In this document: positions 33,640-45,162 of the stretch, piece by piece
Layout: each line of letters starts with the position of its first letter
Numbering within the stretch: the first letter of the stretch is position 1
NCBI GenBank assembly: GCA_030762895.1
Contig: CM061063.1
Location: 216,110,103 to 216,174,102, forward strand
Direction of reading: 5' to 3'
From: Sophora flavescens
Lineage: Eukaryota; Streptophyta; Magnoliopsida; Fabales; Fabaceae
DNA length: 64,000 nt
Notes under the pieces: model-generated
What the model was told of the DNA's origin: nothing
Database searches by the model: none
The model's input: the letters and a program-made list of their open reading frames with translations, nothing else
Made by a program: the position numbers and the translations under genes

Positions 33640-34665
33640 TTAGAAAAGATGTGGATATTGTTGTTGCATATCCTCCTCGCGTTCCCAAGTAGCATCTCCA
33701 GTAGTTTCATCCCATACGACCTTGACCAAAGGAATTTGTTTACCGCGAAGCTTCTTAATCCGTCTATCTGTGATCCTTACAGGTAAAGCCTCATGCTCTA
33801 GATTCTATCGCAGTTGTATAGACTCAAACTCAATTGCATGTGAAGTATTTGGATAATACTTTCTCAACTGAGAAACATGAAAGACATCATGAAGGTTGGA
33901 AAGATTGGGTGGTAAGGCAATTTGGTAAGCTACTGGACCAATTCGTCGAAGAATCTGAAAGGGTCCAATGAATCGAGGAGTAAGTTTTCTGGATTTGATA
34001 GCTCTGCCAATTCCAGTTTTCTGAGTAACTCTCAAAAACACGTGATCGCCTTCCTGGAATTCTAATGGTCTCCTCCTCTTGTCACTGTAGCTCCTTTGCC
34101 TATCCTGTGCTTCTTTCATCTTTTCCCGTATCTTCCTGACTTGCTCCGTAGTTTGTTGCACCACATATGGACCCAAAACTTGGTTCTCACCAGTCTCATA
34201 CCAACACAGCGGGGTCCTACACTTTCTGCCATACAAAGCCTCAAATGGTGCCATTCCGATACTACTATGGAAACTATTGTTATAAGTAAATTCAATCAAT
34301 GGTAAGAACTCATCCCAACTGCTAGTGTGCTCCAACACACAAGATCTCAATAGATCCTCCAATGATTGAATTGTCCTTTATGACTGTCCATCAGTTTGCG
34401 GATGATAAGCAGAACTCATCCTCAACTTTGTTCCCAAGGCATTTTGCAATTGTCTCCAAAATCTAGATGTGAATCTAGGATCTCGGTCTGAGACAATGCT
34501 CGATGGCACACCATGAAATCTAACAATTTCTTTGATGTAAATCTGAGTCAACCTTTCCAAATTATAACTTTCACCAATAGATAAGAAGTGAGCACACTTC
34601 GTCAACCTATCAATGATAACCCAAATCGCATCAAGCTTCTTAGGAGTTCGTGGTAATCCGACCAC
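33640..34665 (-). pseudogene. pol: Chromovirus integrase and chromodomain
   Basis: Minus-strand frame from MVGLPRTPKKLDAIWV (34665) to the stop at 33640. It has the integrase core (VSDRDPRF, HPQTDGQS) with a TAA replacing Glu at the ERTIQSL position near 34375. The C-terminal GPY/F-type segment follows (FIGPFQILRRIGPVAYQIALP, FHVSQLRKY). After a stop near 33805 comes a chromodomain-like tail (EHEALPVRITDRR, VKVVW, ATWEREEDM, YPHLF). Chromodomains are thought to guide integration to heterochromatin. The in-frame stops make it inactive. Confidence 0.88.
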
Positions 34666-35547
34666 AAATCCATAGCTATACTATCCCATTTCCACTCTGG
34701 GATATCTAAATATTGTAGTAATCATGCTGGCTTCTGATGTTCAATCTGATGTTCAATCTTAGGTCTTTGACACAGCAGACAAGATAAAACATACTCCGCT
34801 ACTTCTTTCTTCATCCTTGCCACCAAAACATTTTCTTCAAATTCTGATACATTTTTGTGGATCCAGGATGGAAACTCAACTTACTCTTATGTGCTTCCTC
34901 TAAAATCATCTTCCTAAGTTCTGGATCCTCTGGCACACATATTCTATCTCTAAATCTTAACACACCATCCGTTCCTCTATTAAACTTAGAAATTTTACCT
35001 TCATCGATTCCTCTACTTACTTCCTGGAGGTATAGATCCTGAACTTGTTTATCTTTAAGATCTTTCATAAAATCACTACTAATAGTGATCATACTTAAGA
35101 AAATCTTATTCTCAACCAATTCCATTCCTAAGTTCAAATCCCCGAACTGTTCAAGCAATTCTAACTCCTTAACCATCATCACAGACACGTGCAAGGATTT
35201 CCTGCTTAAAGCATCCGCTACCACATTGACCTTCCCGGGATGGTGCAGTAATTCAAAATCATAATCTTTGATAAACTCCATCCATCTTCGCTGTCTCATA
35301 TTCAATTCTTTTTGATCGAATAGATACTTCAGGCTCTTGTGGTCACTGAAGACATTAAACTTTGCTCCATAAAAAAAGTGTCGCCATATCTTTAATGCGA
35401 ACACTATTGCTGCTAACTCCAAATCATGAGTCGGATAATTTCTCTTATGAATTCTCAACTGTCGGGAAGCATAAGCCACGACTCTTCCCTCTTGCATCAG
35501 GACACAAACTGTAAACGCACTAACCACACTAGATAATTGCTCTTTCA
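34666..35547 (-). pseudogene. pol: Chromovirus RNase H and integrase zinc-binding region
   Basis: Starts inside RNase H (VLMQEGRVVAYASRQL, THDLELAAIVFALKIWRH, FSDHKSLKYLFDQKELNMRQRRW, VVADALSRK), then the linker and the integrase H2C2 zinc-binding start (HPGSTKMYQNLKKMFWW). A frameshift near 34810 and further stops precede the integrase core. The first RNase H Asp segment is missing because the element is cut at 35547. Upstream pol and gag are gone. Confidence 0.86.
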
Positions 35548-36427
35548 AGCATGGGTTTACCCCTGGCTATAGGAGCAATAACACCAACACCACCCTCCAA
35601 CTCTCATCTTCTACTCAGGGAACAACACCTAAACCCGAGACCTCTATTCCATCTGCTGTGACTCAACAATCTGAGCAACCTATGAATCTTACTCGTGAGG
35701 ATTACCAATACCTCATTTCATTACTTCATGCCTCCAAAACTGTCCAAGGCTCTTCTACAACACCTTCTCCTAAGCTTGCATCACATGTTTCTACACAACA
35801 TGTAATCTCAAGTGTGGATAAACCATGTATTTATGGATCTCCTGACATAAATTGGATATTAGATACTGGTACAAGTGACCATGTTTGCCCCAATATCACT
35901 TATTTTTCTACATACAAATCCATTGCACCAATTCATGTTACTTTACCTAACGGCTCTATTCTTACTGCTTATTATCCAGGTTCTATAGTCTTAAATGATC
36001 ATATTTCTCTTCAGGATGTTCTGCATATCCTTGATTTCCATTATAATCTTATCTCAATTCATAAACTAACTCTGTCTCTTAATTTTCGTTTAATCTTTTC
36101 TTCTATTTCTTGTAATATACAGGACATCCCTACCTTGAGGATGATTGGGCATGCCGACATTTTAAATAGTCTTTACATTCTAAAGCAGCTACCCCAACCA
36201 TTCTACCGCCATAGCAATGCCACACTCACTAGTTCTGCTCACTCTGCTAAGACTAATAGTTCTTCTCACACTTTCTTTGATTTGTGGCACTATAGATTAG
36301 GCCATCCATCTTTGGATGTATTGCAACATATTTGAACCAATTTCCCTTACATTGCTTTTAATAAAGATTCGATATGTGATTCTTGTCATTATGCTAAATT
36401 GTGCAAGCATCCTTTTCATGTTAGCAT
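35548..36427 (+). pseudogene. pol: Ale/Retrofit-type copia gag end, protease and GAG-pre-integrase
   Basis: Continues the Ale copia after the inserted chromovirus. FKHGFTPGYRSNN, the typical end of the Ale nucleocapsid, is followed after a short Thr/Ser/Pro linker and a frame change by a frame from 35658. That frame has the protease WILDTGTSDHVC (near 35850), LHILDFHYNLISIHKL and the GAG-pre-integrase HYRLGHPSLDVL. A stop at 36334 precedes CDSCHYAKLCKHPF of the integrase zinc-binding domain. At 36427 it is cut by the second chromovirus. Three inserted elements now separate or flank its parts. Confidence 0.82.
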
Positions 36428-37639
36428 TGTGACACCCTCTACCCCGCAAACATTTAAAGCATTAAAAGATAAGATAATTAAAATAAACATGCATTTATTT
36501 ATTGAAATTAAAAACCAAACAACGGGTAGAGAACACCACATTGTATCAAGTCTCAAAGCGCGGAAAACATAACATAAAAGAAAACCCAACCCCGATGTCA
36601 CATTACAGAGCTGGTATAACCAATCCGGAATAAACCCTCGGATACAACTGAAAACAACTAACTAAACAAACTACCGAAAACTGGAAATCCTAACTACGAG
36701 TCGCGGCTCCTCTGAGTCACTCCTCAACTGGCTGCTCCCTGTCCTCTACATAAAAGATACATGCCACAACAAGAAACATAGAGATAGGGAGTAAGAAACA
36801 TGAATACGAATATAATGGCAAGGAAGCAGTTAGCAAGACGAGCATACATCAAACAATCATGTTATAGCAAACAATAGTAACACATAAAAATCATAATATA
36901 AACGTGATGCTATGCAATGCAACTCTGCTCCACTACTCCGTTATGCACTTGGATCCATCTATCTCAGGAAGTCAACTTCGGAGTTACATTTCCACATTGG
37001 CCAATAAGCACCAACGCCGGGGTAATCCACCAAACCTTGGGTGGACCCCTAGGACAGCCGACACACCTCATTCTCGAGTGCGCCACCACGGTTGTACATG
37101 ATTCACTTAAATCGCCGTGGACGGCCAGATCGCCTTACTCTCGGACGACCTCCCCTATGTTGGACATCCTCCATTAACATCTCTGATACATGAATGCATT
37201 CTTAACACAACACACAAACACAACCACCACCTCCGCTTGGACCCATAGGCAACCCAAGTTTTAATACCATCAACACCTCGACCACTCGACTATCGAGGAT
37301 TATCGTTATCTTTCGTATTCATTAATTAAACACTCCAGTCGTTATGCACTAGAGAATACCACCTTGACCATCAAGCATCAAGGTCCCCCCTTGGCCACTA
37401 GGCTACAAAGGTACCATATCATCATTAACACTTTAGCCATTAAGCACTAGAGATTACCACCTTGACCATCATGCATCGAGGCCCCCTTGTCCACTAGGCT
37501 ACCAAGGTACAATAATCTTATCACTTGTCTTTGGTCTTCATGTTCCGTTTGTATTTTGTTAAGTCTTTTAAAGCATTTGGGGTCAAACACCCCTAACTTT
37601 GCATTCTGCGTTTGTTCTGTTTTACGTTATGGACAGGTG

Positions 37640-37800
37640 AGCATGGGCGTGTTCACCCTCAGCACGGGCGTGCTGGTCCTACAGGCAAGCACGCCCGTGT
37701 TGCCTGTCAAGCACGGGTGTGCTCAAAAGCGTGCTTTGTTTCTGGATTTGAATAGGAGCACGGACGTGCTCCCTATTAAACACGGTCGTGCTCCATGGAG
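37640..37800. repeat. GCACGGGCGTGC palindrome cluster (downstream of TATA)
   Basis: AGCACGGGCGTGCT, AGCACGCCCGTGTT, GAGCACGGACGTGCTC and ACACGGTCGTGCT in 160 bp. The copy in the 5' LTR is at 60218-60368, where the Athila element cuts it. Confidence 0.88.
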
Positions 37801-38734
37801 TAGGGCCATACTATTCTGGACAGAAGGGTCACAGACCCTTTGCCAATTTCTTGGGGCAGATCCAGATTCAATCCTAATGGATTCTACTAATCCATTGATC
37901 ATCAGTTTCATTAATCTTAATTAAATATCCATGTCTTATAAAAGGGAAATTAATCATTTAGTCTCAAACCATTTAATTGTCCCTAATCACTCATAAATCA
38001 ATCCATATTGTTCTTGACTAAACCATTTGCGTAATCCTCTCTCATTACTGTCGTTCAGATTTATGGACATGGGGAACAACCTCCCTTAACATTATTAACA
38101 TATTTAACGTTTTAACATTAACGCGTCACAACATCAATCAACAGCCAATACATCACAATATCAAAATTATGATAAAACACTCAATCATGGCGTCATCACA
38201 TTAACATGTTCATAACAGTCAACATTCAATAACAAGAACATTCATAACAACATCAATCAATTAATAACAATCATGCCAATATCATTAACATTGTAAACAG
38301 TTAAAACTCGTATAGCAAACAGGCACAAAGGCATATTGACATGTTATCAAGGAAATGGTTATGGAAACTCTTTGTCTTTCTCCCCATGCCTGGTATGAAG
38401 AATTCCTGTTAAACCGACGAAGATCCTAAACTGGTTCCCTTGAACGGCTTGACGAACGTTCCCAAGCCTTGGTCAACACAAAGAGGTTAGCCAATCGGTT
38501 CCCAATTCACAACAAGAAAAAGGAACTAAGAAAGGGAAGAACTATACCTTTGTTAATTGGCACTAACGCACGATTGTACTTTCTCAACTACGATCAAAAC
38601 ACCAAACAAGGATTGGGTTCAAAAGGGAAGAAAGAGAGGTGTTGCCGTCACACTTAGGATTGCCTAAAGTGCCAATTTTGAGGGTTTCACTCGTAACCCT
38701 CGCTGCTCACTATCTATATATAGACTCTGCACCG

Positions 38735-38905
38735 ATCACAGTCGTGCACCCCCTTAAGCACGGTCGTGCTTGACTTAGCGTCAGCAAGACGTGCTTGCAC
38801 CTGAGCACAGTCGTGAGCACGACCATGCTTGTGGCTCAAGCAGTCACAAGGCACGTGCTTAAGCATGGGCGTTCTAACACATGAGCACGGGCGTGCTCAT
38901 GCATC
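38735..38905. repeat. GCACGGTCGTGC palindrome cluster (upstream of TATA)
   Basis: AAGCACGGTCGTGCTT, GAGCACAGTCGTGAGC, GCACGACCATGCTT and GAGCACGGGCGTGCTC, on the U3 side of the minus-strand TATATATAG at 38714-38722. Confidence 0.88.
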
Positions 38906-39006
38906 ACGAAGGGATTTTAACTAAAAAACTCCACTTAGACCACTCTAAACCTTCCTAACAAACAAGGCACACACAAAAGCACTTATACAAAAAACGGGGT
39001 GTTACA

Positions 39007-39044
39007 ATTCCACCCCCTTATAAAAATTTCGTCCTCGAAATTTC
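39007..39044 (-). other. PPT and terminal motif of second chromovirus
   Basis: Minus strand reads GAAATTTCGAGGACGAAATT, then TTTATAAGGGGGTGGAAT directly before the LTR. Same arrangement as in the element at 28463. Confidence 0.85.
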
Positions 39045-39052
39045 TACTCACC

Positions 39053-40282
39053 TCAAACAAAGAGATGTGGGTAGGCTTCCATCATCTTGCTCTCAAGTTC
39101 CCATGTAGCACTCTCCTCAGTTGCCCCACTCCAAACGACTTTAACCAAAGGAATTTCTTTGCCCCTCATATGCTTCACCCTCCGGTCCTCAATTCGAAGG
39201 GGTTGTACCTCGAAATTCAAATTCTCTTTTAACTGAATCGTGTCGGGGACTATCACATGGTTTGGGTCATGAATGTACTTACGAAGTTGTGACACATGAA
39301 AGACATTGTGAAGTTTAGACAAGAAAGGTGGCAATGCGATTTGGTACGCAACTTCACCGACTCTTTTAAGAATTTGGTAAGGGCCAATAAATTTGGGAGT
39401 AAGTTTCTTTGCTTTCATCACTCTACCGACCCCATTTGTTCGCATAACTCTCAAGAATATGTGATCACCTTCATAGAATTTGAGTGCCTCCCTCATTTTG
39501 TCATGGTAGTTTTTCTGCCTACTCTGTGCCGTCATCACCTTTTACTGAATCATCCTCACATTTTCTGTGGTTTCTTGCATTCTCTCAGGTCCTAACACAA
39601 TACTATCACCAGGTTCACTCCAACACAAAGGTGTCCTACATCTCCTCCCATAAAGAGCTTCATAAGGTGTCATCCTAATACTGGAAAGGAAGTTGTTGTT
39701 ATAGGTGAACTTTTTCAGGGGCAAAAACTTGTCCCAACTACCTGACTGTTCTACCACACAAGCTCTAAGCAAGTCCTCTAAGGACTGGATGGTTCTCTCA
39801 GACTGACCATCCGTCTGAGGGTGGTAAGCTGAACTGAGCCTAAGCTTGGTATCTTAAGCCTCGTGCAAACTAGTCCAAAACCTAAAGGTAAACCTCGGGT
39901 CTCTATCTAACACTATGCTAGAAGGTACACCATGTAACCTAACTATCTCTTTGATGTATAACCTGGTCAACTTTTCCAAAGGGTATTCCATGTTCATAGG
40001 GATAAAATGGGCAGACTTAGTCAATCTATCCACAACAACCCATATTGCTTCATAACCGGCTGGAGTCCTCAGGAGTCCAGACACAAAATCCATGGCAACA
40101 CTGTCCCATTTCCATTCTGGGATACTCAAAGGTTGCAACTTTCCTGATGGCTTTTGGTGTTCTATCTTAGCCTTTTGGCACACTAAACAAGCATACACAA
40201 ACTCAGCCACATCTTTCTTCATCCTAGGCCACCAAAACATCCTTCTTAAATCCTGATACATCTTAGCGACACCTGGGTGCAC
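39053..40282 (-). pseudogene. pol: Second chromovirus integrase and chromodomain
   Basis: One minus-strand frame broken by stops at 39854 and 39542. It starts at the zinc-binding end (MHPGVAKMYQDLRRMFWW, CLVCQKAKIEHQ), then the core (AMDFVSGL, LDRDPRF; HPQTDGQ after the first stop) and C-terminal region (FIGPYQILKRVGEVAYQIALP, FHVSQLRKY). It ends in a chromodomain (VQPLRIEDRRVK, VKVVWSG, ATWELESKM, YPHLFV). The Asp before RDPRF is Leu-Asp here rather than Ser-Asp. Domain order fits Tekay/Del. Confidence 0.88.
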
Positions 40283-40920
40283 ACTCAGTCCACTCCTATA
40301 TCCTTATTCAAGGATCAACTTCTTAAGCTCCGGGACATCTGGTATACAGTTTCTGTCTTTGAACCTCAAGACTCCATCACTTTCGTTCTTAAAACTAAGG
40401 TCTCAACCTTGAGCAAGCAACTCCCTACGGTCTAAGAGAAACTTATCTAACTTTTGGCCTTCTCTAACTTGATCCATCAAACTGTTGGTAACCTTCAAGG
40501 TTCCGAGCCTAATGCTTAGGGGTAACTTCCTAAGCTAAACTTAGGTCTCTAAACTCCTTGATCAGATCCATAACCCTAACCATCAAAAGCGGAGACGTGC
40601 AAGGTTTTTCTACTTATATAATCAGTCACTACATTGGTCTTTCCTAGGTGGTAGGTCAGATCAAACTCATAAGCATTTAAAAACTCCATCCACTTACGCT
40701 ACCTCATATTGAGCTCTTTCTGATCAAACAAATATTTCAAACTCTTACGATCACTATAAACCACGAACTTAGCTCCATACAGGTAATGCCTCCAAATCTT
40801 CAAGGCAAATACCACGGCTCCTAACTCTAGGTCATGGGTAGGGTAGTTCTTCTCGTGGATTTTCAACTGCCTAGAAGCATAAGCTACTACCTTACCATCT
40901 TGCATCAACACGCCACCTAA
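40283..40920 (-). pseudogene. pol: Second chromovirus RNase H
   Basis: Minus strand shows MLMQDGKVVAYASRQLKIH, THDLELGAVVFALKIWRH and YSDRKSLKYLFDQKELNMR (40911-40699), and then a degraded linker with several stops toward integrase. HKSL of the relative at 35300 is RKSL here. Frame changes on both sides show decay. Confidence 0.8.
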
Positions 40921-41876
40921 ACCTTGCTTCGATGCATCAAATACACAACGAAAGGTCTACTAGGGTCGGGTAAAACCAAAACTGGTGCTGATGTTAACCT
41001 ATCCTTCAGGGTTTGGAAACTCTCTTCGCACTTAGAGTCCCACACAAACAACTGTCCCTTCTTGGTGAGACGGGTTAAGGGTACCGCTAACTTAGAAAAG
41101 CCTTCTATAAACCTCCTATTGTACCCTGCTAAACCGAAGAAACTTCTAACTTCGGTCAGTAACTTTGGTGCTTCCCACTAGAGCACCGTCTCTACTTCAG
41201 TCGGGTCCACGACTATCCCACCTTTAGAGATCACGTGACCTAAGAAACTCACCTGCTCTAACCAAAACTCGAACTTAGACAACTTAGCTACAACTGCTTC
41301 TCCTTAAGGGTCTGCAAGACGACCCTCAAGTGCTCCTCATGTTCCTCCTTAGTCTTGGAGTACAATAAGATGTCATCTATGAAAACCACCAAAAACTTAT
41401 CCATGTAGGGGTGAAAGGTGTTGTTCATGTAATCCATGAACAACAGTAGGAGCATTAGTCACACCAAAGGGCATAACTAAATACTCATATTGACTGTATC
41501 GCGTTCTAAATGCTATCTTCGAGATGTCCTCAGACTTAACGCGAATCTGATGGTATGCTGACCTCAAATCTATCTTCGAGAAAACACAAGCCCTGATCAA
41601 CTGATCCATAAGATCATCAATCCTAGGGAGGGGATACCTATTCTTAACGGTCACTTTGTTGAGCTGTCGATAGTCGACACACAACCTCATACTGCCATCT
41701 TTCTTCTTCACCAACAACACTGGCGCTCCCCTTGGGGATACGCTAGGTCTGATAAATTGTTTTTGCATAAGATCTTTTAACTGTTCCTTTAACTTAGCTA
41801 GCTCTAGAGGAGACATTCTATAGGGTGCTATGGATATAGGTCTAGTGCCAGGCACTAAGTCTATGGTAAACTCCAA
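40921..41876 (-). pseudogene. pol: Second chromovirus reverse transcriptase
   Basis: Minus-strand RT opens MEFTIDLVPGTRPISIAPYR and has APVLLVKKKDGSMRLCVDYR, KNRYPLPRIDDLMDQL, FSKIDLRSAYHQIR and YEYLVMPFGVTNAP. A frameshift near 41440 follows; the next frame keeps the catalytic VFIDDILLYSK (Asp-Asp codons at 41372-41377). Beyond it the RT thumb is recognisable but has stops. RT would copy element RNA to cDNA. Confidence 0.87.
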
Positions 41877-42470
41877 ATCCCTCTCTGGGGGTAGTTCGTA
41901 AACATCCCGGGGAACACTTCAGGAAATTCTAGCACAATAGGCACGCTTTCAACATTAGGAGGGCTTTCGACTTCCAGGGAAGATAGCATCATGTACACTT
42001 GGGCTCCTTTGTTCATCGAAGTCTTAACTTGGTTGGCAGAAAGAAAGCTAGGATCCCTAGACTCCACTGGAGTTCCAAAAACTTTGCTTTTATCAAAGCA
42101 ATTCAGAAGAACGTGGTTGGAAGATAATCAGTCCATGCCAAGAATAACATCAAGGTCTTTTAGAGGTAAGCATACCAGATCAACAATAAAGTTTCTAACA
42201 TTAATGGTAATAGGAATATTCTTGCATGCATAAGAAGTGAGAACAGGTTTATTCGTGGGTGTGGCAACAATCAAATCACACTCAAGAAGTGTCACAGGCA
42301 ACTTAAGACTCTTAGCACAGTCATATGACACAAACGAGTGAGTCGCACCCGAATCAAACAATACAGTCAAATGAATTCCTCTAATGAGGCACATACCTTG
42401 GATCAAATATTCAGATTCGGAGGCCTTAGCTCCACTGAGAATAAAGACTCTCCCTATGGTCTTCAACCGG
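41877..42470 (-). pseudogene. pol: Second chromovirus protease and RT linker
   Basis: From about 42466 the minus-strand frame reads the retropepsin-like motif LFDSGATHSFVS and the later DVILGMDWL-type segment, where Trp has become a stop after ILGMD (near 42128). The linker to RT (VESVPIVLEFPEVFPGMF) follows in 42067-41861, overlapping the RT frame by a shift. DSGA is intact. Confidence 0.85.
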
Positions 42471-43145
42471 TTGGCTTGAGGCTTCTGACCTTTGCTCGCA
42501 CTCTGTTGTTCCGACTTTCCTCCCTCGCAGTTCCGACTGACGTGGCCATGCTTGCCACATTTGAAGCAGATGATGTCCGTCTCGTTGCACTGGGTAGTGA
42601 AGTGATTCTGTCACACTTGTCGCACCGAAAAGGTCTAGAATCGGAGGAATCCCATCTCTTGGACCTGTCCGAAGAAAACTGAGACTTCTTGCCATCCCGC
42701 TTGAAGTCCTTACCAGCTGGAGCAAGACGCGACTTCCACTTGTTTCCCTGATCACTCTTCTTGTTGCTATGGTTGTTTGATCCCTTGTTACGTGATTTGT
42801 AGGTATCTTCAAAGATCCTACACTTGCTCACTAGGACTGGGAAGACTCGGATCTCCTAGTTGCTGATAACCTGCTTGATATCTGGATGCAGACCATCCTC
42901 AAACTTCACGCATTTGGAACGATCGTCTGCAACATACTGATATAGTGTATAGTAACGGCGAGCTCCTCAAACTTAGCCGCATACTCTCATACCGACATGT
43001 TGCCCTGCTTCAGTGCCAGAAATTCCATCTCCTTATTGTCCTTGATGTCTGCCGGGAAGTACTTCTCGAGAAATCTAGCCTTGAACACAGTCCATGTGAT
43101 CATAGTACCCTCCGCCTGCAAGCACTGACAACAGTTCTCCCACCA
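42471..43145 (-). pseudogene. gag: Second chromovirus gag C-terminal half
   Basis: Continues gag from 56218 after the inserted solo LTR: WWENCCQ, FKARFLEKYFPADIK, KEMEFLALKQGNMSV, then a stop and frameshifts. The nucleocapsid knuckle CFKCGKHGHVSRNC is intact near 42528-42569 on the minus strand. Overlapping minus ORFs at 42426-42831 are frame variants of this region. Confidence 0.85.
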
Positions 43146-43150
43146 ATGCT
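43146..43150. other. Target-site duplication ATGCT (left) of solo LTR
   Basis: Repeated at 56213-56217. Removing one copy with the insert joins gag codons for EDEH and WWE on the minus strand. Confidence 0.9.
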
Positions 43151-45051
43151 TGTAACAACCCGTTTTTAGTTATGCTGTTTAACCGGTTAAAATATAATTA
43201 AACTTATGATTAATTATTTTATTTAGATGTTTATGTTAATTTTTTTATGTGGTTTAGTTTGAGTAATTAAATTACTCTCTTCAAATTATTTTATTGGGTG
43301 CGTTAGCACTGACTTATTTCAGTGAATGCACGCTTACTAGACAATAAGTTACATTATTGTCACTATTAATACTAGTACAGAAAAATATTTTAAATATTAT
43401 GATTAAGAGAAAAGTATTTTCATACTTTCATTCAATTTAATTTTAGAGTTGAAAATAAACTGGTTTGTCCTTAATCGGAGATTAAATTTTGGACCGAGTA
43501 TTTTCTTAGTTGATCAGTCCAATTATTAATCTTTGCTCTAATTTGAATTTCGAAATCGTATCTTTATCAATCTTTATTTTTAGATTCCAAAAAGTAAAAA
43601 CATGTTTATTTTAGGCTTAATATTTATCACTCATTTCGTACCCACTAGTACAAAAATAAGAAAATTCTCTCTCTTCCTTTTCTTTCTCACCCGTAACTCT
43701 CTCTTTCTCTCTTTTTCTTCTTTCTTCTTTCTTTTCTCTTCTTCCTCCTGACACTCTCTTCTTCTTCCTTCTTCATCACAACTCAGCCCTTATCTTCTTC
43801 CCTTCTCTCTACATCGTGCCGCCACCCTGCATCATCGTCCAGCCGTGCTCCACCGCGCCGTCCGGCCAACCCATCACGAAAACACGACCCAACCGCGCGC
43901 CCTCTAAACCCAATCGCGGGCCTGCTCCGGTCGTCGTCCAGCCGCGAGCGCCGCCTACACCTCGTCGCCGGTCGTCGTCCGGCTACACTGGTAGGGAGGA
44001 GCCGATTGCGTACTGAGCTCGTCCATGTGTGGTCCATTTTGTAACAGCCCGTTTTTAGTTACGCTGTTTAACCGGTTAAAATATAATTACACATATGATT
44101 AATTATTTTATTTGGATGTTTATGTTAATTTTGTTATGTGGTTTAATTTGAGTAATTAAATTACTCTCTTCAAATTATTTTATTGGGTGCGTTAGCACTG
44201 ACTTATTTCAGTGAATGCACGCTTACTAGACAATAAGTTACATTATTGTCACTATTACTACCAGTACAAAAAAATATTTTAAATAATATGTTTAAGAGAA
44301 AAGCATTTTCATATTTTCATTCAATTTAATTTTAGAGTTGAAAATAAACTGGTTTGACCTTAATCGGAGATTAAATTTTGGACCGAGTATTTTCTTAGTT
44401 GATCAGTTCAACTATTAATCTTTACTCTAATATGAATTTCGAAATTATATCTTTATCAATCTTTATTTTTTAGATTCAAAAACTAAAAACATGTTTATTT
44501 TAGGCTTAATATTTATCACTCATTATGTACCCACTAGTACAAAAATAAGAAATTATCTCTCCTATTTCTACCCGTAACCCCTCCCCTCATGTTCTCTTTC
44601 TCTGCTTCTTTTTCTTTCCTTTTCTCTTTTTCTCTTTCTTTCTTTTTCTCCTTTCTCTCTTTCCTTCTTTTTCTTCTTTCTTCTTCTTTCTCTTTTCTTT
44701 CTCTGCTGCTGCTGTTTTCTCTTCACCTTGACCTTCAAAGTTCTCCTTCTTCCTTCACCCTTGGACCAGATCGCGACCACCACCTCTGCATCGCTGCCGG
44801 AACCGCACAACCACCACGTCCAGTTCGCTTGTTCAGATCGCGTCCTCCGCCATGTCGTCGCCACCGTCACGAACCCACTCGACCGCCACTCGGTCCACGA
44901 CGCCGCCACCGCAGCGCCGTTTCGACCGCCGCTCAACGTGGAGAACAAGGCCACGTGACTCGGCGCACCTCCTGGTCCCTTGCGTCGCTGTTCTCTCCGC
45001 CACGAACGTTCATTTGCTGTCCATGCAGCTGTCTCCACCGCCTCCGCCGTG

Positions 45052-45162
45052 GTAAGTGTGCTTGGCCGCCATTCATGGCGGTTTCCACCTATTTTCGTTC
45101 AGTCACCTTCTTCTCCCCTCCTATGAAGCTTAGCTTCACTTTGTGGGTCATGGTTGTTGTAG
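45052..45162 (+). other. Intron-like interval within LTR
   Basis: CCGTG followed by GTAAGTGTGC and, 111 bp later, TTGTTGTAG before GGGAG gives a textbook plant donor and acceptor. The 3' LTR keeps the same 111-bp interval (51231-51341). A second donor-like GGGTAAGTAG follows at about 45254. Splicing is only inferred. Confidence 0.4.

Larger units (their letters stand above)
28463..35547 (-). mobile_element. Tekay/Del-type chromovirus, minus strand, 5' half deleted
   Basis: On the minus strand the element shows RNase H, integrase, chromodomain, PPT and a 3' LTR (28463-33593 containing a nested solo LTR). Sequence upstream of the RNase H start, with gag, protease, RT, PBS and 5' LTR, is missing. 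At 35547 it abuts Ale copia gag without a TSD. The family call rests on the GAGGACGAAATTT end motif, integrase motifs and chromodomain. Its LTR ends match the non-autonomous elements at 11960 and 44040. Confidence 0.88.
36428..39006 (-). repeat. 3' LTR of second chromovirus
   Basis: 2579 bp; plus-strand ends TGTGACACCCTCTACC and GGGTGTTACA. It contains a 98-bp duplication (units with CACTAGAGAWTACCACC at 37347 and 37445), two clusters of GCACGGGCGTGCT palindromes (37640-37800, 38735-38905) and a minus-strand TATATATAG box (38714-38722). Small ORFs at 36904-37177 recur in the 5' LTR only because the LTRs are homologous. Confidence 0.9.

Noticed and set aside
33562..35042. Plus-strand ORFs opposite the chromovirus integrase and RNase H
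   Set aside because: Shadow frames of clear minus-strand pol domains.
36904..37177. Two overlapping ORFs, present again at 57156-57429
   Set aside because: These are the two LTRs of one chromovirus. Conservation reflects common origin; stops and substitutions show no coding signal.
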